From Planobacterium oryzisoli (lineage in GTDB: Bacteria > Bacteroidota > Bacteroidia > Flavobacteriales > Weeksellaceae), in contig NZ_JADKYY010000002.1 in the NCBI RefSeq assembly GCF_015354315.1, forward strand, positions 124,001-188,000: 64,000 nt of DNA, in the 5' to 3' direction. A model generated the notes under the pieces. The model did not search any database, was not told the origin of the DNA, and saw only the letters and a program-made list of their open reading frames with translations. A program made the translations under genes and the position numbers. Shown in pieces: positions 43,535 through 52,110 of the stretch. The first letter of the stretch is position 1; the number at the start of each line of letters is the position of its first letter.

Positions 43535-44107
43535 TTAGTCGATCGCTTTAAATATTATTGACTTCTTAAAATACCCTTTTTCAAAGGCTTGCAGGAATAG
43601 ATCGTCATCAAAATTTAACAGATAATCTTGTTCCAATTCGTCTCCATCCAACTTGCTGATAGAGGGTATTTTTGCTATCGTTGCCGCATCCAAATCATCA
43701 ATATTAAAGTGAAATACATTAATGAGGCTTTGATCTGGGTGGTGACAAAACAGAAAATACTCCCAATAACCATTGCCTTCTCTGTTTTTAATCCCTGCTA
43801 AATAGTGGTGCTCAAGCTTCTTTATCTGATGCGGTTGGGAGTATCTAAGGTTAAAGGCTAGATCATAATCCTCCATATCGTATTTCGATGACAGAATTAG
43901 CCGCACATCTTTGCCCGAACGGTTTATTTGCAAAGTGTCGTTGCTCTCACTGGCATAAATACCGGTCATTCCCGAGGGCAATTCATGAGTGATAGGGACA
44001 TGAGTGAAAAGTTCGTTCTTATAAAATGCATTGTCACAGGAGATGAACATCCATGCGCTAACTAGCAGTAATGCAATTTTAAATAGTTTTAATGTGTTAA
44101 TTTTCAT
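43535..44107 (-). CDS. Orphan lipoprotein of unknown function
   Basis: The 190 residues begin with a lipoprotein signal peptide (FKIALLLVSAWMFISC, C24). The mature part is beta-rich with no motif I can place: THELPSGMTGIYASESNDTLQINRSGKDVRLILSSKY early, EHHYLAGIKNREGNGYWEYFLFCHHPD centrally and FDDDLFLQAFEKGYF at the end. It is transcribed alone, convergent with the peptidase, and 129 bases from the S46 gene. The second cysteine in FLFCHHPD may be buried. Confidence 0.7.
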   Translation of the reverse strand: MKINTLKLFKIALLLVSAWMFISCDNAFYKNELFTHVPITHELPSGMTGIYASESNDTLQINRSGKDVRLILSSKYDMEDYDLAFNLRYSQPHQIKKLEHHYLAGIKNREGNGYWEYFLFCHHPDQSLINVFHFNIDDLDAATIAKIPSISKLDGDELEQDYLLNFDDDLFLQAFEKGYFKKSIIFKAID

Positions 44108-44184
44108 GGCGTTTGATTTTATTGCATTGAAGTTAGGCTTTTTTTGGTATCATAAATGAACGTCTCTTCTTAAATGTTATGCAT

Positions 44185-44214
44185 AAAAAATGTGCAGCTA
44201 TTTCTAACTGCACA
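44185..44214 (-). terminator. Intrinsic terminator after the S46 peptidase gene
   Basis: On the minus strand TGTGCAG (44214-44208) and CTGCACA (44197-44191) form a 7-bp stem around a 10-base loop, followed by six Ts (44190-44185). It lies 22 bases past the stop at 44237. Confidence 0.75.
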
Positions 44215-44236
44215 AATAAGAATTAAAAATTAAGAT

Positions 44237-46378
44237 TTACTTAATTATCTTCATTTCATCCAGTAGCCACGATGCTCCTGCAAATTTGTCTATTATGAAA
44301 AGAATGTATTTACTATCCACCATTATGTTCCTACTGAAGCGTGGGTCGAAATTGATGTCACTCATTGTACCTTCCCACTGGCGGTCAAAATTAAGTCCAA
44401 TAAGATTTCCATCGGCATCTAGCGCAGGCGATCCTGAGTTCCCACCTGTCGTGTGATTTGTTGCAGTGAAGTTAACGGGCACATCACCAGTAGAATTAGC
44501 ATAAATTCCAAAATCTTTCTTATTATACAGATCAATTAGTTTCTCCGGTACATCAAATTCGTAGTCTCCTGGAACGTACTTTTCCATGACGCCCGCAAGG
44601 TGCGTCTGATATCCGTAGTACAGTGCATCCTTAGGATTGGATCCTGCAATTTTACCATACGTTACACGCAGCGTAGAATTGGCATCTGGAAAGAATGGTC
44701 TTTTAGTGTCTGTCTCCATTTGCTGCTTCATGTATAGCTTCTGTAGTGCGTCGATTTGGTTCTGGTACGAAGTAAACTGCTTATCTGTAGTTTTTAGGTA
44801 CGAGTCTCTTAATGATTCAAAAAGTTGAACGAAAGGATCTCTTTTGATTTCTTGAGCCAATTGCATAGGGTTTGAGAATACCTTATCGATATCTTTTTCT
44901 GCAGTAGCCCCGTTAAACGCCCCACGACCTGTGATTACAGAGCTCTTAGACATCTGTTCAAAAACCTCTTGGTTCTTCTTTTCATCTTTGTAGTTGCTTA
45001 ATACCGGTGGTAAAAAGGAGGCATCCATTCTGTTGGCATATAAAGCAATCACCTTTGCTGTTACTTTCGCATCCAGCTCTGGATCGTAATTTGCGTATAA
45101 GCTTTTTAGGCGATTCTTTGCATTCTGCAGTCCTTTCTCATCAATTTTTCCTGTTTTGACAGCATCTGCGATGTTGGAATAGAAGCTTGCTAAACTTAAC
45201 GTTTCCGCATTCCGGATTACTTCCGTATAGTAGGCTCTATTGAGTGCATAAGGTGCCTGTTGAGTATAGAGTACGTTGAACTGATCAATGGTCTTTTTGA
45301 TAGCCGGATTCTTGGAGATTAGGTACGTTTCGTATTCCTTTTTCTTTTCTACGGCTTTAGACTTGGTTAACCCCTCCACTTCTCCTTTCCATTTTTTCCA
45401 GTAGTTGGCCACACTAGCAAACTTGGATGCATATTTTAATTTTACAGCAGGGTCTGTACGCATTTTCTCATCCAAAGTCTTCAAAGCTACATCGCGTACG
45501 TCAATCATGGCCGGATCTATTTCAGAACGGATCTTCTCTACTGCTATGGAAGGGAGATATTCTGTAGTCCTTCCAGGAAAACCGTATACCATAGTGAAAT
45601 CGCCTTCTTTTTTATCCTTTATGGAAATCGGTAAATAATGCTTTGGCTTAAACGGTACATTATTGGGACTGTATTCTGCGGGCTTATTGTCTTTGTCCGC
45701 ATAAATTCTTAGAACTGTAAAATCACCAGTATGTCGTGGGAATACCCAGTTGTCGGTGTCTGAACCAAACTTACCGATGGAACTTGGAGGCGCGCCGACC
45801 AAACGTACGTCCTTATACGTGTCAATAGTATACGCATAGTACTTATTCCCATAATACATTGGTTTAATAACTACCTTTTGGTAGGGAAGCGTCTTAAAGG
45901 AAGAAGAGATTTTTTCAATGTTCTCTGAAATTTTTCTGTCTAGTTTTTCAGCAGAAAGATTCTGTGTTTGGGCAAGAACCTGTTCAGTAACTTCCTTTAT
46001 ATCGGTAACAAAATCAACTGTTACACCAGGATTTGGAAGTTCCTCTCCTTGATTCATTGCCCAGAAACCCTCACTTAGATAGTCGTTCTCCATAGTGGAA
46101 TGTCTTTGAATCTGACCATAAGCACAGTGGTGATTAGTAAGAAGTAAACCTTTGGGTGAGATTATTTCTGCCGTACATCCTCCATTAAATTGTACTACGG
46201 CATCTTCCAAACTCGGTTTGGATGGGTCAAAGATATCATTGGCGGACAATTTCATTCCCATCTGCTTCATTTCCTTTTCATTAACTTCCGTTGGTATCCA
46301 CATACCTCCGTATTGCTGCGCGAAAGCCATGGCAGCGGGCAGTAATACCGCGGAGAGTAAAAACTTTTTGTTTATCAT
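44237..46378 (-). CDS. S46 family dipeptidyl-peptidase, DPP11 type
   Basis: The 713-residue serine peptidase has a signal peptide (MINKKFLLSAVLLPAAMAFAQ), the histidine region TNHHCAYG (81-88), DNWVFPRHTGDF with the acidic member, and TGGNSGSP with the nucleophile S648. R666 in NFDRQWEGTMSDI occupies the position that decides specificity: arginine marks DPP11 (Asp/Glu-specific) whereas glycine marks DPP7. It releases acidic dipeptides from peptides in the periplasm, feeding an amino-acid-using metabolism. It is a single-gene transcript with its own terminator. Confidence 0.92.
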   Translation of the reverse strand: MINKKFLLSAVLLPAAMAFAQQYGGMWIPTEVNEKEMKQMGMKLSANDIFDPSKPSLEDAVVQFNGGCTAEIISPKGLLLTNHHCAYGQIQRHSTMENDYLSEGFWAMNQGEELPNPGVTVDFVTDIKEVTEQVLAQTQNLSAEKLDRKISENIEKISSSFKTLPYQKVVIKPMYYGNKYYAYTIDTYKDVRLVGAPPSSIGKFGSDTDNWVFPRHTGDFTVLRIYADKDNKPAEYSPNNVPFKPKHYLPISIKDKKEGDFTMVYGFPGRTTEYLPSIAVEKIRSEIDPAMIDVRDVALKTLDEKMRTDPAVKLKYASKFASVANYWKKWKGEVEGLTKSKAVEKKKEYETYLISKNPAIKKTIDQFNVLYTQQAPYALNRAYYTEVIRNAETLSLASFYSNIADAVKTGKIDEKGLQNAKNRLKSLYANYDPELDAKVTAKVIALYANRMDASFLPPVLSNYKDEKKNQEVFEQMSKSSVITGRGAFNGATAEKDIDKVFSNPMQLAQEIKRDPFVQLFESLRDSYLKTTDKQFTSYQNQIDALQKLYMKQQMETDTKRPFFPDANSTLRVTYGKIAGSNPKDALYYGYQTHLAGVMEKYVPGDYEFDVPEKLIDLYNKKDFGIYANSTGDVPVNFTATNHTTGGNSGSPALDADGNLIGLNFDRQWEGTMSDINFDPRFSRNIMVDSKYILFIIDKFAGASWLLDEMKIIK

Positions 46379-46497
46379 AAAATTCAGTATTGTATGTTAC
46401 AAGTCCCTAAAAATAAGGAAAATTCTTTAAAAGTATGGTGCTATTGAGGGAGCTTTAGAAAAATGGCATTGGGTTTGAAGCCGTTTTGGAAAACACC

Positions 46498-46890
46498 ATG
46501 GAATATTATCAATTTACTGATTTGTTATTACTTGCCTTACCTGTAGCTTGCGTGGCATGGACGGTAACACACGAAGAAATTTTTCGTGAACCTAGAGAAT
46601 TGTGCGTGAAGAAAAGCAGACATTCAGAATCCATCTGGGAGCGCAAGTTTTTTTACTTATTTACATGTGAGTATTGCTTCAGTCACTATGTGGCACTAAT
46701 TTTCGTTCTTCTAACCAATTTCCAACTTCTACAGAGAGGAGTTACGGGTTACCTTATTGGTTTTTTTGCTCTGGTTTGGATAGCGAATGTGTACATGACA
46801 CTATTTGGTATTCTACGCCAAAGTTTAAAGGTGGAGAAATTAACCGGAAACCTTAAGGAAGAACTATTGGAAGAAAAGAAGCAAGATTAG
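46498..46890 (+). CDS. Small membrane protein with CEYC motif
   Basis: The 130-residue protein has membrane segments at about 7-22, 55-80 and 88-108 and a cysteine pair CEYCFSHY (about 61-68) that recalls the cysteine motif of DUF1360-like proteins. The ATG at 46498 is taken; an in-frame TTG at 46486 is possible. The C-terminus is charged (LKVEKLTGNLKEELLEEKKQD). Its end overlaps the convergent ligA by 4 bases. Function unknown. Confidence 0.6.
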   Translation: MEYYQFTDLLLLALPVACVAWTVTHEEIFREPRELCVKKSRHSESIWERKFFYLFTCEYCFSHYVALIFVLLTNFQLLQRGVTGYLIGFFALVWIANVYMTLFGILRQSLKVEKLTGNLKEELLEEKKQD

Positions 46891-48890
46891 TCTTCAAGCA
46901 ATTTTAGAAATTCATTCTCGTCAATAACTAGTACAGTTCCAAGCGCGAGTGCTTTTTTTAATTTACTGCCCGCTTTTTCTCCAGCAACAAGATAGTGTAG
47001 GTTTTTACTAACTCCTGAAGCATTGGTCCCCCCATGTTCTTCCACCATAAGTTGTGCCTGCTCCCTAGTGAATAACGTTAGTTTACCTGTAAATAAGAAG
47101 CTTTTACCACTTAGTATTGTACTCTGTAATCTGTTTGGAGCTTGGTGCTGTTCCAACTGCACACCGTAGTTTCTCAGGCGTTCAATTAAAAGTAAATGCT
47201 CGGGTTTTTGAAAATAGTTCCATATACTTCGTGCAATTTTTTCTCCCACATCATCAATAGCAGTAAAATCTTCCACTTTTGCGGATTGAATAAGATCTAT
47301 AGTTGGGTATTTTCTTACAATTTTTTTGGCTACAGTTTCCCCTACATGCTTGATTCCTAATCCAAACAGAACTTTTTCAAAAGGTATCTGCTTAGATTTA
47401 TTTATACCCTCTATGATGTTTGTTGCAGATTTATCCGCCATACGGTCCAGCGTTACCAACTGCTCTTTAGTAAGGGCGTAAAAATCGGCTGGATTTTCCA
47501 CTAATTGTGCGTTATATAGTTGTTCAATAGTCTCCTGGCCGATATTTTCAATATTTAGAGCTTTTCTTGACACATAATGGTACAATTTGCCAATGACTTG
47601 AGGAGGGCAGTGGTCTTCATTAGGGCAGTAATGAATGGCCTGTTCTGGGATTTTAAAAAGTGGTGCTTGGCATTCGGGGCAGTGGCTTATGAATTCAATC
47701 TTCTGCGTCGCAGGTTTTCTTTTAGAAGTGTCAACACCCACAATCTTGGGTATGATTTCTCCCCCCTTCTCCACATACACAAAATCCTGTTCGTGTAGGT
47801 CTAATTTATTCATAATGTCTTGATTATGAAGAGAAGCCCTTTTCACTATGGTACCGGCAAGTAGAACCGGGGAAAGATTTGCCACAGGGGTTATTGCTCC
47901 GGTTCGTCCCACTTGATAGGAGACACTGAGAAGTTGTGATAAGGCTTTCTCGGCTTTAAACTTATAAGCAATTGCCCATCTGGGAGATTTTGCTGTATAG
48001 CCCAGCTTAGCTTGTTGGTCGAGACGGTTAATCTTTACTACAATTCCGTCAATCTCGAAGTCTAGTGTATGCCTTTTTTCTTCCCAGTAGGATATGTACT
48101 GCTCTACTTGTTCCAGCGAACTGCATAATTGAGAAAATGCAGAAGTTTTAAACCCCCATTCTTGGGCAGCTTCCAGAGTCTTCCAATGCGTGGAGTGCTC
48201 CAAATTGTCAGAAACTACTTGGTAGAGTACTGCCGAGAGTTTCCGCTTCTTTACCTCCGCACTGTCTTGAAGCTTCAATGTGCCGGAGGCTGTGTTCCGG
48301 GGATTCATGAATAGGTCTAAGCCTTCCTCTTCTCTAGCTTTATTTAACCGTTCAAAGTTCTTTTTACTAAGAAAAATCTCTCCTCGCATGAAAAAGCGTT
48401 GTGAGGTACTTCTTGGAATTTGCAAGGGTATATCCTGTATGGTTTTTACATTGCCTGTAACTTCATCTCCCTGAAATCCATCACCGCGTGTTACAGCTTT
48501 AATCAGCTTGTTGTTTTCATACAGGATGGAGATAGACGCCCCATCGTATTTGAGTTCTACAACGTATTCTACGGGTTGTCCTAAAGCTTTTGTAACACGG
48601 GTTTCCCAATCTTTCAAGTCGGCGAAGTTATAAGAATTGTCCAGTGAGTACATTCTTTTTTCGTGCGCAATGGTAGGGAATACCTTAGTGATACTCCCGC
48701 CGACGCGCTCGGTGGGGGACGATGCATCGTAGAATTGAGGGTAATTCCGCTCCAACGCCTGCAATTCACTGAGTTTTTCATCAAATTCAAAATCAGTAAT
48801 TGTGGGTTCATCCAGTACGTAGTAGTTGTAATTGTGCTGGTGTAATTCTTCGCGCAGAGCAAGAATTTTTTGCAGGATTTCCTCAGGCAT
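46887..48890 (-). CDS. ligA: NAD-dependent DNA ligase
   Basis: The 667-residue ligase has the Ia domain (YNYYVLDEPTITDFEFDEKL), the catalytic lysine K114 in ELKYDG, an OB-fold, the zinc finger CPECQAP...YCPNEDHCPP (about 408-435), helix-hairpin-helix repeats (VGETVAKKIV, IDDVGEKIARSIW) and a C-terminal BRCT domain (SGKSFLFTGKLTLFTREQAQLMVEEHGG). It seals nicks in replication and repair. The start follows a -7 element by 16 bases. It overlaps the convergent small membrane protein gene by 4 bases. Confidence 0.97.
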   Translation of the reverse strand: MPEEILQKILALREELHQHNYNYYVLDEPTITDFEFDEKLSELQALERNYPQFYDASSPTERVGGSITKVFPTIAHEKRMYSLDNSYNFADLKDWETRVTKALGQPVEYVVELKYDGASISILYENNKLIKAVTRGDGFQGDEVTGNVKTIQDIPLQIPRSTSQRFFMRGEIFLSKKNFERLNKAREEEGLDLFMNPRNTASGTLKLQDSAEVKKRKLSAVLYQVVSDNLEHSTHWKTLEAAQEWGFKTSAFSQLCSSLEQVEQYISYWEEKRHTLDFEIDGIVVKINRLDQQAKLGYTAKSPRWAIAYKFKAEKALSQLLSVSYQVGRTGAITPVANLSPVLLAGTIVKRASLHNQDIMNKLDLHEQDFVYVEKGGEIIPKIVGVDTSKRKPATQKIEFISHCPECQAPLFKIPEQAIHYCPNEDHCPPQVIGKLYHYVSRKALNIENIGQETIEQLYNAQLVENPADFYALTKEQLVTLDRMADKSATNIIEGINKSKQIPFEKVLFGLGIKHVGETVAKKIVRKYPTIDLIQSAKVEDFTAIDDVGEKIARSIWNYFQKPEHLLLIERLRNYGVQLEQHQAPNRLQSTILSGKSFLFTGKLTLFTREQAQLMVEEHGGTNASGVSKNLHYLVAGEKAGSKLKKALALGTVLVIDENEFLKLLED

Positions 48891-48906
48891 ACGAGTAGGC
48901 TTTAGG

Positions 48907-48914
48907 CAAAAATA
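48907..48914 (-). promoter_or_regulatory. -7 promoter element for ligA
   Basis: On the minus strand TATTTTTG matches TAnnTTTG and lies 16 bases before the start at 48890. No -33 TTG at canonical distance was found. Confidence 0.45.
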
Positions 48915-49044
48915 ACCATTACTATACAGATTTTTTTAACTGTAAGCCAAAATTCGTGATATTAAATTATTGTAACGCTTTAAAACGCTGTTAGTAATGG
49001 TATTAACTAGTTAGATAATATTGGGTTCACTTTCAAGATAGAAT

Positions 49045-49074
49045 TTGTTTAATGATTGTTAAAATTTTGTTAAA
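49045..49074 (+). promoter_or_regulatory. Triple 11-bp-period repeat (TTGTTWAA) upstream of susC: candidate Pho-type box
   Basis: TTGTTTAA (49045-49052), TTGTTAAA (49056-49063) and TTGTTAAA (49067-49074) start exactly 11 bp apart. On the minus strand they read TTTAACAA, close to the B. subtilis PhoP box TTAACA-N4..6-TTAACA and of the same period as E. coli PhoB boxes. They precede the operon's -7 element by 22 bases. A second pair of direct repeats (AACGCT at 48974 and 48984, 10-bp period) lies further upstream. Confidence 0.6.
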
Positions 49075-49096
49075 GGCCACCGGCACTCGTGCAAAG

Positions 49097-49104
49097 TACT
49101 TTTG
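49097..49104 (+). promoter_or_regulatory. -7 promoter element for the susC operon
   Basis: TACTTTTG matches TAnnTTTG exactly and ends 17 bases before the GTG at 49122. It lies downstream of the earliest in-frame start (49089), which supports the later start. The nearest TTG (49067-49069) is 27 bases upstream, too far, consistent with an activator-dependent promoter. Confidence 0.5.
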
Positions 49105-49121
49105 TAAAAAAATTATTAATT

Positions 49122-52100
49122 GTGAAAAAGCAAGTACAAGCAGTACTAATGGTCGTGGCCACAGGTTTACTTCCGACCGTCAGTGCGCAGCAAATCAGAG
49201 ATTCGGTAAAAGAGAAGCAAATTGAAGAAATTGTAGTTACCGCATTAGGAATTAAAAGGGCTGACCGTTCCTTAGGATATGTGGCTGAAACGGTGGGATC
49301 GGAAACCTTTGAGCAAACCCAGAACAATAACTGGGCACAATCGATGGAGGGTAAAGTTGCGGGCTTAAAAATCCAGACAAGTGGTGCTGGTCCCCTTGGA
49401 TCAGCAAGAATAACGCTAAGAGGTGAAAAATCTATGCAAATGGACAACAATTATGCTCTGATTGTTGTGGATGGAATTCCTTTAAGCGATGGCCCTAGAG
49501 TAAACTCAGGTACCGGGACACCTGCATACGGTGCCGGTTCCGGAGGAGATCTTCCCATTGATTTAGGAAACGGGCTGAACAGTATCAACCCAGACGATAT
49601 AGAGTCGGTTACGGTTTTAAAGGGCGCGTCTGCAGCAGCGCTGTATGGCTCGCGGGCGGCCAACGGAGCATTGATGATAACCACAAAATCAGGGAAGAGC
49701 CGTAAAGGAAAAATGCAGGTAAGCTTAAATTCGTATACTTCTTTTGACAGTGTCTTAAAGTGGCCTGACTATCAATATGAATACGGACAAGGAACTCTTC
49801 AAAAGAACAAACAGGGTGATTTCTATTATTCCTACGGGGCCTCAGCCGATGGGGTTAACACCGGTTCAACCAGCAGTGCTTATGGCCCAAAATTTGAGAA
49901 TCAATACTATTTCCAGTACGATCCTTTAGTACAGGGACAAAGCGCTGAAAGGCAGCTATGGAGACCCTACCGAGATAATATAAAAAGTTTCTGGGAAGTG
50001 GGATCTACATACTCCAATAATCTTGCTATAGAGCATTCCAATGAGCGAACAAGTTTTCGCTCATCCCTTACGTTTTTGAAGAATGAATGGATGATGCCCA
50101 ATACAGGTTTTGACAGACTAAATGTGGCACAATCCATATCTCATAAGCTATCAGATAAACTTAAGATAAACACGAAACTTTCCTTTAACCGTACAAAAAG
50201 TGACAATCTTCCCGCTACGGGCTACAACAACCAATCGATTTCGTATTTCATGATCTTTCAAAATCCTAATGTGGATTTAGGTTGGTACCGCCCAATTTGG
50301 AAAAAAGGGCAAGAAAATGTCGATCAGATACATCCGTTCAGTTCGTACATAGATAATCCGTACCTCATTGCCTACGAAATGCTCAATGGAGTGGACAAAC
50401 GTCTCTTTACTGGAAACATTTCGGCGGATTACCAGATTACGGATAATTTAAGTTTGTTACTTAGATCCGGTGTGGAAATGCTCAATGAAGTCCGCACTAC
50501 AAAAAGGCCGTACAGTTCTGCCAATTTCAGACAAGGCTTCTACCGCGAACAGTACATAAAGAATCAAGAATACAATAACGATTTACTACTTACGTACAAA
50601 AACCAATGGGGGAAGCTCAATTTAAACTCCTCGGTGGGAGCAAGTATTAGGTACAATGAGTATGTAATGAATGATTATCGTGCGGAAGGTTTACGGCTTG
50701 CAGGAGAATATAGTCTGAATAATGCAATATCATTACTCACAAAAGTTCCCAAACCATTTGACGAACAGGTGAATAGTATGTATGGTCTTCTGAGTCTGTC
50801 CTACAACAATGTGTTTTTTGTTGACGTCACAGGACGGAACGATTGGAGTAGTACCCTACCAAAGGCCAATCGTTCCTTCTTCTATCCGTCGGTCAGTACA
50901 AGTGTAATACTCTCTGAAGTGTTGAACCTTAACGAGCGCAGCTTGTCGTTTTGGAAACTGCGGGCCTCCTGGGCGGAGGTAGGAATAGATGGGTCTCCTT
51001 ACCAATTGGATAAGTATTATTCACCCAGTGACTTTCCGGGAAGCGTCACTATGCCAAACACCTTTGCTAATCCCGGTCTAAAACCCGAGAAAAACAACAA
51101 CCTTGAGGCGGGAATGGACCTGGGTTTTTTCAGGAACCGTCTTAATTACAGTTTTACACTCTATGAGAATAATACCGAAAATCAGATTCTTTCCATACCT
51201 GCTCTTTATGAATCCGGCTACTCGTACAGGATTATAAATGGAGGTAAGATACGTAATAGGGGAGTGGAAATGACCTTGGATGCCACAGTGGCCAGGTCCA
51301 AGTATTTTACGTGGAAGACTTCTGCGAACTGGTCTTTGAATAGAAACCGTATTCTCACCCTACCTCCTGAGTTCGGTTCCGAGCCCTATACCATGTCAAG
51401 CGTTGGAGGTGTAGTATATTTCAATGCAGTGGTTGGAGGCTCCTTAGGGGATTTATACGGCTATAAGTTACTGCGAAACGATAAGGGTGAAGTGGTATAC
51501 GGAGAGAACGGACTTCCTGCCCGACCTGCCAATATTGAAAAGGTGGGTAATGCTTTTGCAGACTGGAGGGCTGGATGGCAAAACGATTTTAGATATAAAA
51601 ATTTTACGCTTAGCTTTTCATTTGATGGTCAGTTGGGCGGAATGGCCTACTCACAGTCCCACCACAAGATGTCGGAGCAAGGAAAATTGAGACACACATT
51701 GATGGGAAGGGACAATCCCAATGGTCAGATCGTAGGGGAAGGAGTAGTACTTACCGCAGATGGTTCCTATGTGGCTAACACCAAGCCAGTATCATTAAGT
51801 TCGTACTACGGTGATTATTACCGACGAGCTAATGTCGAGACCAACACTTTTGATACTTCTTTTATAAAGCTGCGCGATGCCCGCATATCCTTCTCTTTTC
51901 CGAGAGAAGTCACTCAGGAACTGGGACTAAACGAAATAACAATGGCCTTATTTGGCAAAAACCTCTGGATGTGGACGGAATACCCTCTATTTGATCCTGA
52001 GGTAGCAACCCTTGATAACAGTACTATTACTCCGGGCGTGGAAATCGGACAATTACCTAGTGCCCGTACCGTTGGATTTCAACTGAATGTTAAATTTTAA
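49122..52100 (+). CDS. SusC/RagA-family TonB-dependent outer membrane transporter
   Basis: The roughly 992-residue protein starts at GTG (49122) with a signal peptide (KKQVQAVLMVVATGLLPTVSAQ). A TonB-box-like EIVVTALGIKR, the plug domain (ALIVVDGIPLSDGP, SINPDDIESVTVLKGASAAALYGSRAANGALMITTKSGK, the SusC signature) and a 22-strand-type barrel ending in VGFQLNVKF follow. Unlike many SusC proteins, it has no CarboxypepD-like domain before the plug. It imports a bulky substrate with the SusD partner that follows. The neighbouring phosphoesterases hint at organophosphate rather than glycan. Confidence 0.93.
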   Translation: MKKQVQAVLMVVATGLLPTVSAQQIRDSVKEKQIEEIVVTALGIKRADRSLGYVAETVGSETFEQTQNNNWAQSMEGKVAGLKIQTSGAGPLGSARITLRGEKSMQMDNNYALIVVDGIPLSDGPRVNSGTGTPAYGAGSGGDLPIDLGNGLNSINPDDIESVTVLKGASAAALYGSRAANGALMITTKSGKSRKGKMQVSLNSYTSFDSVLKWPDYQYEYGQGTLQKNKQGDFYYSYGASADGVNTGSTSSAYGPKFENQYYFQYDPLVQGQSAERQLWRPYRDNIKSFWEVGSTYSNNLAIEHSNERTSFRSSLTFLKNEWMMPNTGFDRLNVAQSISHKLSDKLKINTKLSFNRTKSDNLPATGYNNQSISYFMIFQNPNVDLGWYRPIWKKGQENVDQIHPFSSYIDNPYLIAYEMLNGVDKRLFTGNISADYQITDNLSLLLRSGVEMLNEVRTTKRPYSSANFRQGFYREQYIKNQEYNNDLLLTYKNQWGKLNLNSSVGASIRYNEYVMNDYRAEGLRLAGEYSLNNAISLLTKVPKPFDEQVNSMYGLLSLSYNNVFFVDVTGRNDWSSTLPKANRSFFYPSVSTSVILSEVLNLNERSLSFWKLRASWAEVGIDGSPYQLDKYYSPSDFPGSVTMPNTFANPGLKPEKNNNLEAGMDLGFFRNRLNYSFTLYENNTENQILSIPALYESGYSYRIINGGKIRNRGVEMTLDATVARSKYFTWKTSANWSLNRNRILTLPPEFGSEPYTMSSVGGVVYFNAVVGGSLGDLYGYKLLRNDKGEVVYGENGLPARPANIEKVGNAFADWRAGWQNDFRYKNFTLSFSFDGQLGGMAYSQSHHKMSEQGKLRHTLMGRDNPNGQIVGEGVVLTADGSYVANTKPVSLSSYYGDYYRRANVETNTFDTSFIKLRDARISFSFPREVTQELGLNEITMALFGKNLWMWTEYPLFDPEVATLDNSTITPGVEIGQLPSARTVGFQLNVKF

Positions 52101-52110
52101 TAAACCAGAA

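Noticed and set aside
48974-48989. AACGCT direct repeat with 10-bp period upstream of susC
   Set aside because: Only two short copies occur, without symmetry or a partner elsewhere in the window; listed only as context for the 11-bp repeat.
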